Source: Melampsora larici-populina 98AG31 (lineage: Eukaryota; Basidiomycota; Pucciniomycetes; Pucciniales; Melampsoraceae). From it: 64,000 bases of DNA. Each line of letters starts with the position of its first letter. Within the stretch, counting starts at the first letter, position 1. The stretch lies in NCBI RefSeq assembly GCF_000204055.1, contig NW_006768771.1:1054612-1118611 (forward strand). Direction: 5' to 3'. The position numbers were made by a program, and so were the translations under genes. Positions 47,435-60,479 of this stretch are shown piece after piece. Under the pieces are notes generated by a model. It searched no databases. It saw only the letters and a list, made by a program, of their open reading frames with translations, and was not told where the DNA came from.

Positions 47435-48354
47435 TTAATCCGGCAAACGTCTCATACCATTCATCTGTCTTCTTTTTCTCCTTCGATATGATGATACCAA
47501 CAGTAGACTTACAAGTGGAATAGCAACAGCAAAGATCACAGCTATAGCAATCACAGCACCAGATGGTCCTTTGACACTATTGACATTATCAGCGCGCATC
47601 AACTCTGCTAGTGCCTCTGGGGTGGGAGGAGAAGGTGGGCCTGGAGGGATTGGAGAAACAGAGGCGCCGTTTTGAACATTAGAGGCTGTAGAGATTGGGT
47701 TCCCAGGAAGAGCGGTAGATGTAGGGGTGTTTTGAGAATTGGGTGTAGGATTGGTTGCGGAAAGATTAGTGGGTATTGGAGGATTTAGTTGAGGTGGGGT
47801 CGAGGAAGTGGAACCGTTCTGGCTATTGATTGCATTCACGGACGATGACAAGCCAGGGGGTCCATTCGGGCTTGTCCTATTTGGAGGTGGTGCGGTGGGA
47901 TTCCGAGATGGAGGATTGTTTTGGGTTTGAAGAGGGGTAGTAGAAGCGGTAGGGTTGTTTGTAGGATTTATGGGATTCGTAGGATTTGTTGGATTTGTTG
48001 GATTTGTTGGGTTTGTGGGATTCGTAGGATTCGTAGGATTGGTGATAGGAGTTATGGGGTTGGCGAGGGGATTTATGGGATTGGTCGTGGTAGTTGTTGG
48101 ATTGGCTGTAGAGGCTGTGGGGTTATTTGCAGGAATGGTAGGATTGGTGATGGGAGTTGTGGGATTGGTGATGGGAGTTATGGGATTGATGTTAGGAGTT
48201 GTAGGATTGATGGCAGAGGCTGTAGGATTATTTGCCGGAAAACAGGATTGATAGAATCAGGTGTAAAGAAGGCACTAGCTTGAGTATGTTGCACGTAATA
48301 GATGTTGGCTCTTGCTGTTCTAGAAGTCCTTGATCTTTTTTGAATAAATATCAT
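47435..48354 (-). CDS. Single-pass membrane protein with Asn-Pro-Thr repeats (287 aa)
   Basis: A short first exon (48354-48276) and a long second exon (48219-47435) join in frame across a 56-bp intron. After a basic start (MIFIQKRSRTSRTAR), about 150 residues are N/P/T/I-rich, with runs of NPT, NPI and NNPTAS, including a near-perfect 9-bp DNA minisatellite around 47970-48030. A Pro/Ser-rich part (PIPPGPPSPPTPEALAEL) leads to one clear membrane segment (SGAVIAIAVIFAVAIPLVSL) and a short basic tail (SYRRRKRRQMNG). Thr-rich stalk, one transmembrane span and basic tail recall fungal wall-stress sensors, but no defining domain is seen, and no signal peptide is obvious, so the true start may lie further upstream. 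The function is unknown. Confidence 0.6.
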
Positions 48355-49568
48355 GATTCCGATGTTGATATAGGTGGATTGTATTCTGATTTCAAGATCT
48401 CAAATCAGGGCGAATTTGTGGATTCCTAATGTTAAAAGATGGGTTCGAAAATCAGCGTTTGATCAATTTGAGTGTGAAGAATTTCTCTAGAACATACTCA
48501 TTCACGACTACTCCAACTGCTTGGATTGTTCCGAGCTTCAATAAAATCACCGTAGACGTCGAGACTCAACTTCTTCTAAATGTTCCTCAATCCAGTGTAC
48601 GAATATCAAGACTGATACCACAACGGTGAAGAAAAAAAAACTGTAAGGATCATTAGTTGAGAACTCAATCAAGGTGGATTGACATTTCTGAGGAATTCTG
48701 GTTAAGATGAAAGGTTACTCACCACAAAAGTACTCAACCAGATGCTGAAAAACGAATATGCCCGACCTGGGGCGTGAGATTAATAATTGATGAGATGTCG
48801 AACGGATAAAAATACAAATTTTAAAAAGTTGGACAAAAATTGAAATCGAAAAGTGGGACTTGCGTTGACCCTCGAAAGGTTGTACAAGTTTGCAGGTCAT
48901 CCATATCTAGACGAACACAAGATTTTTTCATCCACTTCTGACGTGCCACGGGGGTGTAGAGTAGCTTGGCTTGCTTGGGACCTACCAAGCCCAGCACAGC
49001 CGTAAGGAAGTCAAAATTAGCTGGTCTCAAAAGTCATGGTTGACGAGTGCCACGGGGAGTCCGATTGATTGCTGACAATGCCGGGATTTGAGAGTGAACG
49101 CTGAGGTCGTGGAAATTCGGGCGTATGGAGTGATGATTCTTGTCGCAATGGGCTGCATCTTCAAGCGTCATGGCCAATCCATTCCCGTTCATCAGAACTT
49201 CAGAATTGACATGGTCGGGGTATTCGAAGAGCTGTTACATACGTGATACGTCCTTCCAGGTCCTTCCACAGTATCTCTGGGACGTGTCACGTATTCTTTT
49301 AAGCCATCGTCATCTCGGCCATATGCAATTTGCTGAAGCATCTTCCGCTGGAGTTGTAGGTAGCAAAGATGGTCATCAGTAAGTCACACACTGTCGAAAT
49401 TTTGCAAGTACTCGACTCTCTTGAGCTAGATTGGTGATTCTTTCTTTATCTCTATTTTTCATTTATCACTCAGCATTGGTGTAGTAATACACATACTACG
49501 CGACAAATAGTGCAATAATTACTAGATTCCAACTTCAAAGGCAAGTAGAAGCAACAAACCATGTAAAT
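48355..49568. other. Region with a decayed minus-strand fragment
   Basis: The minus strand at about 49330-49150 aligns loosely with the minus strand at about 50800-50650 (shared AGAGAT-C/A-CTG-C/T-GGAAGGA and GAATACCCCG-stretches). These look like two old copies of the same unknown sequence lying on either side of the glucanase pseudogene. No intact frame exists. Confidence 0.35.
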
Positions 49569-50236
49569 ATACACATTGGGATTCATTTTACTACACTTGG
49601 ATGTTTTTCTGTAGATAAAATCATAAGGTCTCAATCATGTCCATATTGCCATTGGTCAATGCTGCAACAATGTCTCTTTTGAAATTGTAATACCATTTCG
49701 CAAGAAGGTGAGCTACATGATTTTGTCAATCCAAGATATTGAGCATTTGGAATCCCGGATGAAGAGCGTTACATCCAAGGAAAGTATGAGGTAAATGAAG
49801 CCCCTTTAGCGCTTGAAGCAATAGTCCCGAATAGCGACTCGCAGGAGTTGTCAACTTTTGTTTTTAGTACCTCAAGCAAGCAGTTGAGTGGGTGATAAGA
49901 TCAGGTCTCAAGCTCATGATCGATTTGGTGAGGCATGTACCATCTTCACCTTGAATTGAGTTGAATGCTCCTTTGCCATAAATTTCATCCATGGCTCAGC
50001 ACAACGCTTCTGGTTCACATAATGGTTGTGCTAAGGCTTGACAAATATATTCTTCTTGCACTTGATTCCACCTTGACTCCACCGGTGCTCTATTCACAAT
50101 TCACTCATCTGTGATCATCACAGACAACTGGAGGCAAAGGAATGATAAATTGGCCGAATTACCCAAATAATCTTCTTCGTTCTAAGCAAACACTCGCGGA
50201 AATCACCAAAGAGTTCTCTCAACCTGAATATGGTAA
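49569..50236 (+). pseudogene. Decayed duplicate of the GH5 glucanase gene, exons 2-6 only
   Basis: Exons and introns of the gene at 55716-57814 are matched in order: ACATTGGGATTCATTTTA (49571), GGTCTCAATCATGTCC (49627), ATCCAAGGAAAGTATGAG (about 49772), an intact exon 4 (TACCTCAAGCAAGCAGTTGA from about 49867), CAC-AAC-GCTTCTGGTTCA (about 50000) and GATAAATTGGCC...ACCAAAGAGTT (about 50144). The donor after exon 5 has become CTAAGG, and exon 6 carries a small deletion that shifts the frame to a stop. Exon 1 and exons 7-9, with both catalytic Glu codons, are absent. Introns are kept, so this is a DNA-level duplication rather than a retrocopy. The copy lies about 6 kb upstream of the gene in the same orientation. 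Confidence 0.9.
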
Positions 50237-50943
50237 GTCTTCATCTCTTGATTTGAAGGAAAATTGATTAATTACGCATCTTGGACGAGATCATGGGTCA
50301 TCTCTGATGTAGGTATTACTTTCCCTCTGGCAATCAACACTGTGCCATTTTCCTTATCCTAAGGCAGCCTAAGGCTTATTGCCCAGTAGTGGGAGATTGT
50401 AGACTTCTCTGAGACCTTACGTCTGAGTCTCATCAGACGTTCATGATGCTATACCCTAAGCTGATCTGGGACCTCACCCGGCAATAAGAGTGGCCCACGT
50501 TAGGAGGATCTTTTGCATATGTACCACTATGTCATCGTCCATCATTGGGGATCTCGGTACAAGAGTATAATGTCTTGCATCAATACCGTGACATCCATCA
50601 ATCGACATCTCAAGACTGTCCACGGCTTTGTAAGCACTGCGCAGCTTTGAAGTGGCCTTGCCGTCAGGGTCAATGACTGACCGAACTTTCACGTTGATCA
50701 AAATCGAGTTGGGCGGGGTATTCAAAACTCGGCGGTTTATGTCACGCATCTCCTTCCGCAGGATCTCTGTCGGCCCTTCCCGTCATTGGCAAAAATCCCA
50801 ACTATGGCGTGCCCTCAAGCAGCACATCATTATATCGGCCATGACACCCATCTTTGAAGCCCTCTGTTGCATCTCCCAATAGCAAGAATGACAATCAGTG
50901 GGTACTTATACGCTGACGATCTTTTGCTACTCACCTTGGACAT
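50237..50943. other. Region with a second copy of the minus-strand fragment
   Basis: The minus strand 50749-50474 is open for 91 codons, but shows no known domain. It partly matches 49330-49150, so it is probably a remnant rather than a gene. Confidence 0.35.
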
Positions 50944-51140
50944 CGTGTTGAACTGCGAGATGATGAATTTCGCCTATCTCTGAGTTTCTTTTTGCGAAAG
51001 GTTACTGATCAATCGTGCCGGACTGTTCCACAGTAGGCCATCGTGCTGCACTGCGAGATATGGTTTTCACGGATCTTGGAGTTTCTTTTTGCAAAAACGT
51101 AGGGTACTCCTCAATATTTTCGGACTGCTCTATGGTCAGG
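50944..51140. repeat. Two direct repeats of about 100 bp upstream of the secreted-protein gene
   Basis: ATCGTGTTGAACTGCGAGAT (about 50942) recurs as ATCGTGCTGCACTGCGAGAT (about 51046), each followed by GAGTTTCTTTTTGC and by CGGACTG-type sequence. The pair ends about 40 bp before the TATA box and may be regulatory. Confidence 0.75.
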
Positions 51141-51178
51141 GACTCCAAAAAATGAGACACTCAGTGGAAAGAAGAGGA

Positions 51179-51186
51179 TATATAAA
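51179..51186 (+). promoter_or_regulatory. TATA box of the secreted-protein gene
   Basis: TATATAAA stands 140 bp before the start codon at 51326, upstream of a pyrimidine-rich leader. Confidence 0.6.
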
Positions 51187-51325
51187 CGGGCCACAATATT
51201 TCCGTTGGCCACAATTTCTACTGCCTCCCCAACAACAGACCTTGTAGACTTTGATAAATAATTTATAAATTTCCACAAAACACTTCTTCTTTTCTCTCTT
51301 TACCTTTTACAATTCTTTGATCAAA

Positions 51326-52568
51326 ATGTCGAGCTTCATGACTAAATCACTTGCTCTCTTCGTTATTTTGTGTGTGATGGCACCGAGCATGTATATTGAC
51401 GCTAGAGCTGTTCACAAGACCTCTGATATGTCTTCGCACCAGACTCGGGACCACTCCAAGAAAACCGGAAGCTCGCACAAACAAACCGGAGATTTGACCC
51501 AGTCAACTATGTCATCGCAAGCTGGTGGGGATTTGACCAAACCCTCCGGAGTCATGTCTCAACCCGATTCTACTGAGCAAGCGGATGAAGATTCGACCAA
51601 GAAGAACAAGTACTCGCAGGAAGAGTCCACAGATTCAAACAAGTCAACAGGAAGCTCGTCTCAAGTTGATTCATCTGAGCAAGCCGATGGAGATTCGGAA
51701 AAGACGGGTACAACCTCTGAGTCTCAAGATCAATCTGGATATTCAAACAAGCCATCAGGAAGCTCTTCTCAAGCCGATCCTTCTGAGCAAACCAGTGAAG
51801 ATCCGACCAAGCAGGGTAAAACCTCGCAAGAAGAATCCGGATATTCTCATAGTTCATCAAATCAATCCACATCTCCTTCTGATCCATCACCAGCGAACAC
51901 AACCTCAAGCGGGACCAACAGAACCTCGACCGAGAGAGCTTCCACTTTGCACGCCACCGGTCACTACATCGGAAAACGACCAAGCGATAGTTGGCTGTCG
52001 GCGAATCCAGGTTGGTGAATTTTCTCTAATCTGAAAGCTTCGTTCTTTTCACTTATATCAGCTTTGCCTTTCATTTTTGTAGCCGAAAAGTCCAACGATG
52101 ACGTCCAAGCTGCTGAATGTGCTCACAATCTCCGAACTCACAGTCAAAATTTCGCATACTTCAAGATTGATGCTTCAAAGGCTAACAACCATGGTGCACC
52201 CTATGGAACTTGTTATGCTACATCGGTGTGTAAATTCTTTCTTCCAAGCTTTTCTGTAGCGCTGAATTGATACTTATCATCTCCGACCCTTGACGTGTGT
52301 GACAGATCGCTCCAGAGGAATCAGAGTTGGTAGCGGATGAGACCTATGATGTGTTCTTCTGGAAGTGAGTCATGCCAAACCGCATTCTACTCTTGGGTCC
52401 ACCATGGCTTACATTCCGAATCCTTACTGATTCTGATCGAACAGCAACCTGGGTGGAGAACCGGGCGTAGGAACTGGGCCTATCCGAAACTCCGAGACTG
52501 GAGTTGCTGGCTACGAGGACACGGAAGGAAGACACTTCGATGGCGAGAACCCTGACAAGTCACCTTAA
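51326..52568 (+). CDS. Secreted Ser/Gln/Glu-rich protein, candidate effector (336 aa)
   Basis: I recognise no family. Four exons (51326-52010, 52083-52225, 52306-52364, 52445-52568) give one frame from ATG to TAA. Residues 1-28 are a clear signal peptide (TKSLALFVILCVMAP, then A-R-A before the likely cleavage). The next 170 residues are low-complexity and hydrophilic, with about three diverged units of the type SSQ-x-D-(S/P)-(S/T)-EQ-(A/T)-x-(G/E)-D. The C-terminal third is more globular: ECAHNLRTHSQNFAYFKIDAS, GAPYGTCYATS, ELVADETYDVFFWNNLGGEPG, GYEDTEGRHFDGENPDKSP, with two Cys that could pair. Signal peptide, repeats, small introns and lack of homology fit a rust secreted effector or apoplastic protein; that is inference. 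The start is the first ATG after the leader; an in-frame TTG just upstream is not used as a start. Confidence 0.8.
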
Positions 52569-53174
52569 GAGCTATCTTCTCTGTTTGTTCAGGAGTCGTA
52601 AAAGCTGGAGCTCTGCGACTGAATTTATCAGTTACATTTATTCTTTCAAATTCTCCCTTAGGCCGAGTGCCTCTAGCGTCTGCCTCCGCGTCTCTTTTCA
52701 ATCGTACTGTGGACCATTCGATTCGTGAAGAACGTTTTATATTCATTACACTCCCTCCTGATTTGTCTTCTTTTTCGTGACAACGTTGTCAGTCAACTTC
52801 CGCTGTTTGATTTGAGATCAGTAAAGTAGCTCTTGTGCTTTGAAGCAGAAATTACATTCATTCCATACACCAAACTTTCTTTGTGATTCCAAGCAGATCT
52901 TATTGAGACTCGGACATATCAATTGCTTATATCATCACAGTTTTTGAGAGACTCAGCCCAGCATTTCTGAATCCCCTTGACACTTGAGCCGCATGTATTG
53001 CTCGTATTGGCCATTTGTGTCTGACTTAAGACCTTAAGTACATAACACTAAACTTGACATCCCATGACGTCAGCTCATCCTCGAGTGATCATCATCATTC
53101 TAAACCACAAGCGCAGTTTACTCGTCGTTAATTTTTCCTCTGTTTACAAATTATCAAAGTCAACTTCCACAAGG
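52569..53174. other. Intergenic region with probable enoyl-CoA hydratase leader
   Basis: No separate gene. An in-frame ATG at 53064 could extend the next protein by 37 residues. Confidence 0.5.
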
Positions 53175-54470
53175 ATGTTTCTAGCCCGCAGACCTTCCAG
53201 AGTAGCTGCCTCTTTAACTCGAACACCTTGTGTGACCTTGACTCACATACGATCTTTGACTAACGAGAGTCACTCTTATGAAAACATTTCACTTACCCAA
53301 CCCTCACCATCAGTCACTCTAGTTACTCTTAACCGACCGAAGGCTTTAAACGCGCTCTCCTCACCACTCTTTCATGAGTTAAATCATGCATTCAAAAATC
53401 TCGACGCTCCTGATTCTCAAACGGAGGTGATCGTCTTGACCGGTAACGAGAAGGCTTTTGCGGCCGGTGCAGATATCAAAGAGATGAAAGAACGTACACT
53501 TCAGGAAACCTATGGGGCCGATTTTCTCACACATTGGACTGAAATCACCGCTGTGAGGAAACCGATCATAGCAGCTGTGAGTGGATATGCCCTTGGAGGC
53601 GGTTGCGAATTGGCAATGATGTGAGTGAACGATGAGGCTTCATGGAAAGGCACTGGAAAGCTAAAAGGTTGAAAAAAACAGGTGTGATATCATTCTGGCA
53701 AGCCCGGATGCAACTTTTGGCCAACCGGAGATCAATGTGAGTTGGGACCAGACAGCTCGAGTCTCGAGAGTTTGATCATGGTTGAAGGTTTCTGCTGCAG
53801 CTGGGCGTCATTCCCGGCGCAGGTGGTACTCAACGATTGACCAAAGCGATAGGAAAATCGAAAGCGATGGAGATCGTCCTCACAGGGCGTAATTTTTCTG
53901 CTCAAGACGCCTATGATTGGGGCCTCATATCAAGGTGATTTTTTGATTACTCAATTCTACTCCAAGCTTAGAAACGAAAACAGATAGGAAAGTCCAGGTA
54001 TCTCGATTTCTAAGATATGATCATTTTAGAATCGTACAAGGCAATCACGACGAGCTTGTAAAGGAAGCCGTCAAAGTGGCCGAGAAGATCTCTAGTAAAG
54101 GAAGATTATCGGTCAAAGCCGCCAAAGAGGCCATCAATTCAGGTTAGGATCAAGTTTAATATCCCCCTTTTTGAAGAAGTACACAAACAAGTATTGCAGA
54201 AATTGATCTTGAATGGGTGTTCTTTGGCTTTCTTTCCAGCTTACGAGTTACCGTTACGCGAAGGTTTGAACTTTGAGCGGCGACTCTTCCACATGTTATT
54301 TGCAACGGTATGTCTTGTTTGATACCTATCTCATCATCATAGCTTATAAAAGACAATCAGCAGCTAGCTAATTGTGCTTGTTGTTTCTGATCATTTCATG
54401 ATAGAATGATCAAAAAGAAGGTATGAGGGCCTTTGCAGAAAAGCGTAAACCAAGTTTTACCAATTCTTAA
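53175..54470 (+). CDS. Enoyl-CoA hydratase, mitochondrial type (293 aa)
   Basis: The enzyme hydrates trans-2-enoyl-CoA in beta-oxidation. Six exons (53175-53620, 53682-53736, 53801-53934, 54030-54142, 54240-54307, 54405-54470) give 293 residues, about the length of animal ECHS1. The start [17 protein letters not shown] is a typical mitochondrial presequence, rich in Arg and Ser with no acidic residue, which is why I prefer this ATG to the one at 53064. Crotonase landmarks: [25 protein letters not shown] (oxyanion loop), [13 protein letters not shown] and [20 protein letters not shown]. The two catalytic Glu are at 145 and 165, matching positions 144 and 164 of ECHS1. The tail [17 protein letters not shown] closes the fold as usual. 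No defect is seen. Confidence 0.95.
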
Positions 54471-55715
54471 TTCACTTTAGTGTTCCAATTGTTTATGGCT
54501 CCTCTCAAATGCATTGTCATGACTGAGACTTTCAAAGCAGAAGGTAAATCCTGACCTAACCTATTCTTGTATGCAAGCTAGGGTACAGAAACTCAGTTGC
54601 CTCTTGAAAATATCCAAGTACATGTAAGGTTTCTCTACGACCATTACAACAAGATTGCCAGCCAAAACTCTCAGCTAGTTCAGTGCTTGCTTTAGGCCCC
54701 ACCTGAATTTTACCTCTTCTGACACCCAAAGCTTCCGAAATCCGCTTGCTATCAAAAACATCCCAATCATCCTCGATGACTCCAACAGGGCACCACCTCT
54801 GGTTTAATACTGTGAACGTGGCTTACAAAGTGCATTTGTGAGTCGGAGCACAATCTGGACTTGTGATGCCTTGAGGGTGCTGTCAGTGAGAAAACAGTGC
54901 GCTAGCTAAAGGGCGTGCCCATGAAACGCAAAAAACACAGCTCACGTCGTCTGGTGGGGATTGCTTCACAAGATGAAGTTTGTTGAGGTGTTGGTCGAAG
55001 AATCTCTTACTTGCTCTCTGCTCAACTTTTTTCACGGTCAGAGAAGTTGACTTTTTGTTTACAAGAAGGCGCGCCTGACGTGGCTCGCCGCTCAGCATAC
55101 TGCTGATAGAAACGGGCGCGCCCTCAACTGCTGGAGCTTGAAAGACCTTTCCAACTTCAAGGTGTTTGCAGAGGAGATGAAGCCTCAAGTTGTGTTGCTC
55201 CGTTCATCAACCCCATCTTGACGGCAATAGAACCATACCACGCATTGGGATCGTGATGAAAACATGGGACATCTCAGGCCACGATACAAAAACCTTTGCC
55301 AAAAAGCCAGTTCCTTGCTGTCGATTTCGTTTTCAGATCATCCGCTGAAGCCGAATCCTTCATAAGCACGCGTATCGAGTTGATTTGATGATATCGTGAC
55401 ATGATTATACATCTCAAATTCGTTCTTGTAAAGGACTGAACTAGCGTACCCATGATTCACTCATTTTAGGGTCAGTTATTTCTATCATGGAGCATTCTGG
55501 ACTCGCTGCTTCAAAGCCAAACCAGTCCTAAAATATGTTTACCCTTCAGTTATTTTTCACCTCAGGGAGTGTCTGCCTTCTCATATCGCGGGTCAACCTC
55601 CCTGATTGCAAGTAAAGCATACCCAATCCCATCAGTCCATCCTCGTTTTGGCCTCTCCTCATCGTTTTACTACCACATCATTCACGTTCATTACGCCACC
55701 AAGATCATTTTACAC
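54471..55715. other. Intergenic region, no gene seen
   Basis: A 101-codon minus-strand frame (55188-54883) has no recognisable feature. The 250 bp before 55716 form the probable promoter and leader of the glucanase gene. Confidence 0.45.
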
Positions 55716-57814
<2,099 letters not shown>

Positions 57815-59069
57815 GTGAACTATTCTTTGATTTCCTTTTTTTGTAGTTGTATAAACTCATTTATGATCACTTTGAAACCATATATATATATCACATATTC
57901 TTTAATATCTAAAGATGATACATTCTTTCCACAAAGTCACTATTTCATTAATACATTTCTCATTGATTTATTGTAATCCATTGATGATTCTTCACACTTA
58001 AAATATATATAAACAAAAACTAATGAGATTCTCAGAGTTAACTCGTTTCCAAATAACAGCATCAATGCAAACGGTAAAAGATACTGGTGGGATTGAAAGC
58101 TGTAAATCTGTCATCAAACGCTGAACAATTCCACGCATTTTCAACAAGTGCACCCTGAGAATTTGCTTGTAAAACAACTGGTAATCCAGCTCAGGCCTAC
58201 CAGTTTGATAGAATCTGCTTTTCTTCTATGACAAATGATAATCATCACTTTAAAGATTCAAAACTATATTGTCATACAATGTTCAACATCTACAGTTTTT
58301 AAAAACAAAGCTAAAACAACAAAGAACTCAAAATTCACATTTCAAATTGTCCTTCTTGATTTTTCAGGTATTTCATTCGGTTTGAAAATAAGAATTTCAA
58401 TCCAAAATTCAAAATTCAAAATCTTTGCAGTGAAGGAGAAGTTGAAATTTTTCAAATCTTTGTAATGTTTGATTTTGACAATCTTCATTTTTCACCAAAC
58501 AAATAGACATATGGGTCTGAAAGGTATGGGTTATGAAAGATATAGGTTATGAAAGATATGGGACTGGGTATGTATGTGGGTACATCTTATTATATGGTAA
58601 GATCACATGCATATATATCCAATTGAATCTTTGCATCTCAACAGATTAAGTTTGATTTTCCCGCTGATGGATGCATGTGGTAAAACATACTGCAGGTCAA
58701 ATATGGAATAAGTTGAGTTTAATAAAAACAAAAACATCTTGATTTCCAAACCCAAAGTTGATCCAAAAGATTGATTTAAACTTTAAAGGTTCTTTGAAGT
58801 TGAGGATATAGTGGTACATACACATACATCTCGTGAATGATTTGCATAACTTTTCAGAAAATCACTACAAGATTCTTTCATCAATGAAGTTGAGTTCTTT
58901 TGAGCTTCAACTTGATAAGTCCTGCGTGACTTGTACTTTATCAAGTCTTATCAAGTCTTGTGTTGACTACTGGTTGATTATGTAAGGTCCTGCGTGATGT
59001 CCGTCAACTACTGACACTGTTGCCTGTGACATATTTCATATCTTTTGGCAACATGTCTGTTGTGTGATA
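57815..59069. other. Intergenic region, no gene seen
   Basis: Very AT-rich, with the probable 3' end of the glucanase transcript and no supported frame. Confidence 0.45.
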
Positions 59070-59077
59070 GCTTCTGT

Positions 59078-59229
59078 CAGGGATGCAGGAATGAGTACCG
59101 AGTATGAGTATATACTCAACTGATACTCACTTTGTACGGGTTTACAGGGCCAAAAATAGGCAAAAATACTCAGTATACTTAATAATACTCACTTTACTGA
59201 GTAAACTCATACTCACTCCTGCATCCCTG
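59078..59229. mobile_element. 152-bp hAT-type MITE with perfect 8-bp target duplication
   Basis: Inverted ends CAGGGATGCAGGA (59078-59090) and complement (59217-59229) are flanked by GCTTCTGT at 59070-59077 and 59230-59237. The arms continue with TGAGTA / ACTCAT repeats. CAGGGATG ends and 8-bp duplications are typical of hAT elements. No coding sequence. Confidence 0.88.
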
Positions 59230-59237
59230 GCTTCTGT

Positions 59238-60479
59238 TGTCATTTCGCTATATTTAACCTCACTGACAGTGGCGCAGCAATATAGGAAAGATGATCTTTT
59301 TCTTCACCTTGCTTCCCTCTCAATCTCTCCACAACTGTTCTAGGTGGAAATGTTTCTCTTTTATTTCTTGCTCTCTATGTTCATACCAAAGTGAAATAAA
59401 AATACAAAACCTTTCCTCTCAACCTCTTCACGCTATTCCAACTGTTTCGTGATCTCAAGAGGTTATGACAGTTATGACTCATGAGCCCATCGGCTACCGC
59501 TTGAAGGCTGAAGCCGTCTCTGATCTGGTATAAACTCAACGAGAATTCTAAACTCTATTCTTTTCTCAGCAAGCCAATCTTGTCTTTCTTCTATAAATCC
59601 TTCGATTCGGCAAGCTTCCAAGCTCTAGCGCTCCAAGATTGAATGTGTGTGCAGAGATCATCCAAAGCATCACTCTCTCCACGCTGTTCCATAAACTTAT
59701 CAAGCTGTTTGGTGATCTCAAGAAAGGTGTGGGAATGATTTTACCTTTTTGGTGATGATTTGATGAAGTTCATAAAGTAGGAAATACATGAGAAAGATGA
59801 TGTCAATATTTCTTTGTTGTAGACAGTTTATGTAAACCGAACTAGGTAAATCAACTTTTTGAATTGGTTTGAGTACATCATCAATGGTTCGTGTTGAGAG
59901 TTTTTTTTGGCGATGATGGCATGAATACAAGTCGGTAGTGAAGGAAGGTAGAGAGTCAGTAAAAACTTGTTGTAGTTAATTTTTTTTATCAACGCAAGAT
60001 TATAAACGAGACCCTTTTGCTAGTCAAATCTTAAAAGTGTAGCTTGTAATTCAAAATGAAATCCTTAAGCATATAAACCAGATTGCAGATATAAAGAAGT
60101 GAATTTAAATAGAGATCTGTTTGTTCGTTTTCCCTTTTCTTTATCAAATTATCATATCATATCCACAATTTATTATAATTTTATTTATCAAATCAATCAA
60201 TCAATCAATAGATACGGTTTTGAGAAAGTGATATTGAAGATGATGATGAAGAAAAGAGAATCAATAGTGATACCGAAAAGTAGTTTGATGAGAATAGTGA
60301 CCAAGTTTAAGATTAGTAAAAAGGTATGTGTGTGTGTGTGACTTTGAGAAGTGAATTAAAATAAACTGTAGTTTGAATGATGATGTTTTGAAATGGTTGT
60401 GTTTTGTTGATTGAAGTTTTGATTGACTGACTGATGATGGTTTGATTGTTAATTTTTGGTTTTTGTGTTCTAGTTGACC
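59238..60479. other. Intergenic region upstream of SIP5
   Basis: No independent gene. GTATGTGTGTGTG at about 60324 and TTCTAG just before the SIP5 start could bound a leader intron, which would explain the GT repeat there. Confidence 0.45.

Noticed and set aside
54883..55188. 101-codon minus-strand open frame between enoyl-CoA hydratase and the glucanase
   Set aside because: No domain, no splice partners and no recognisable signal; length is within chance expectation.
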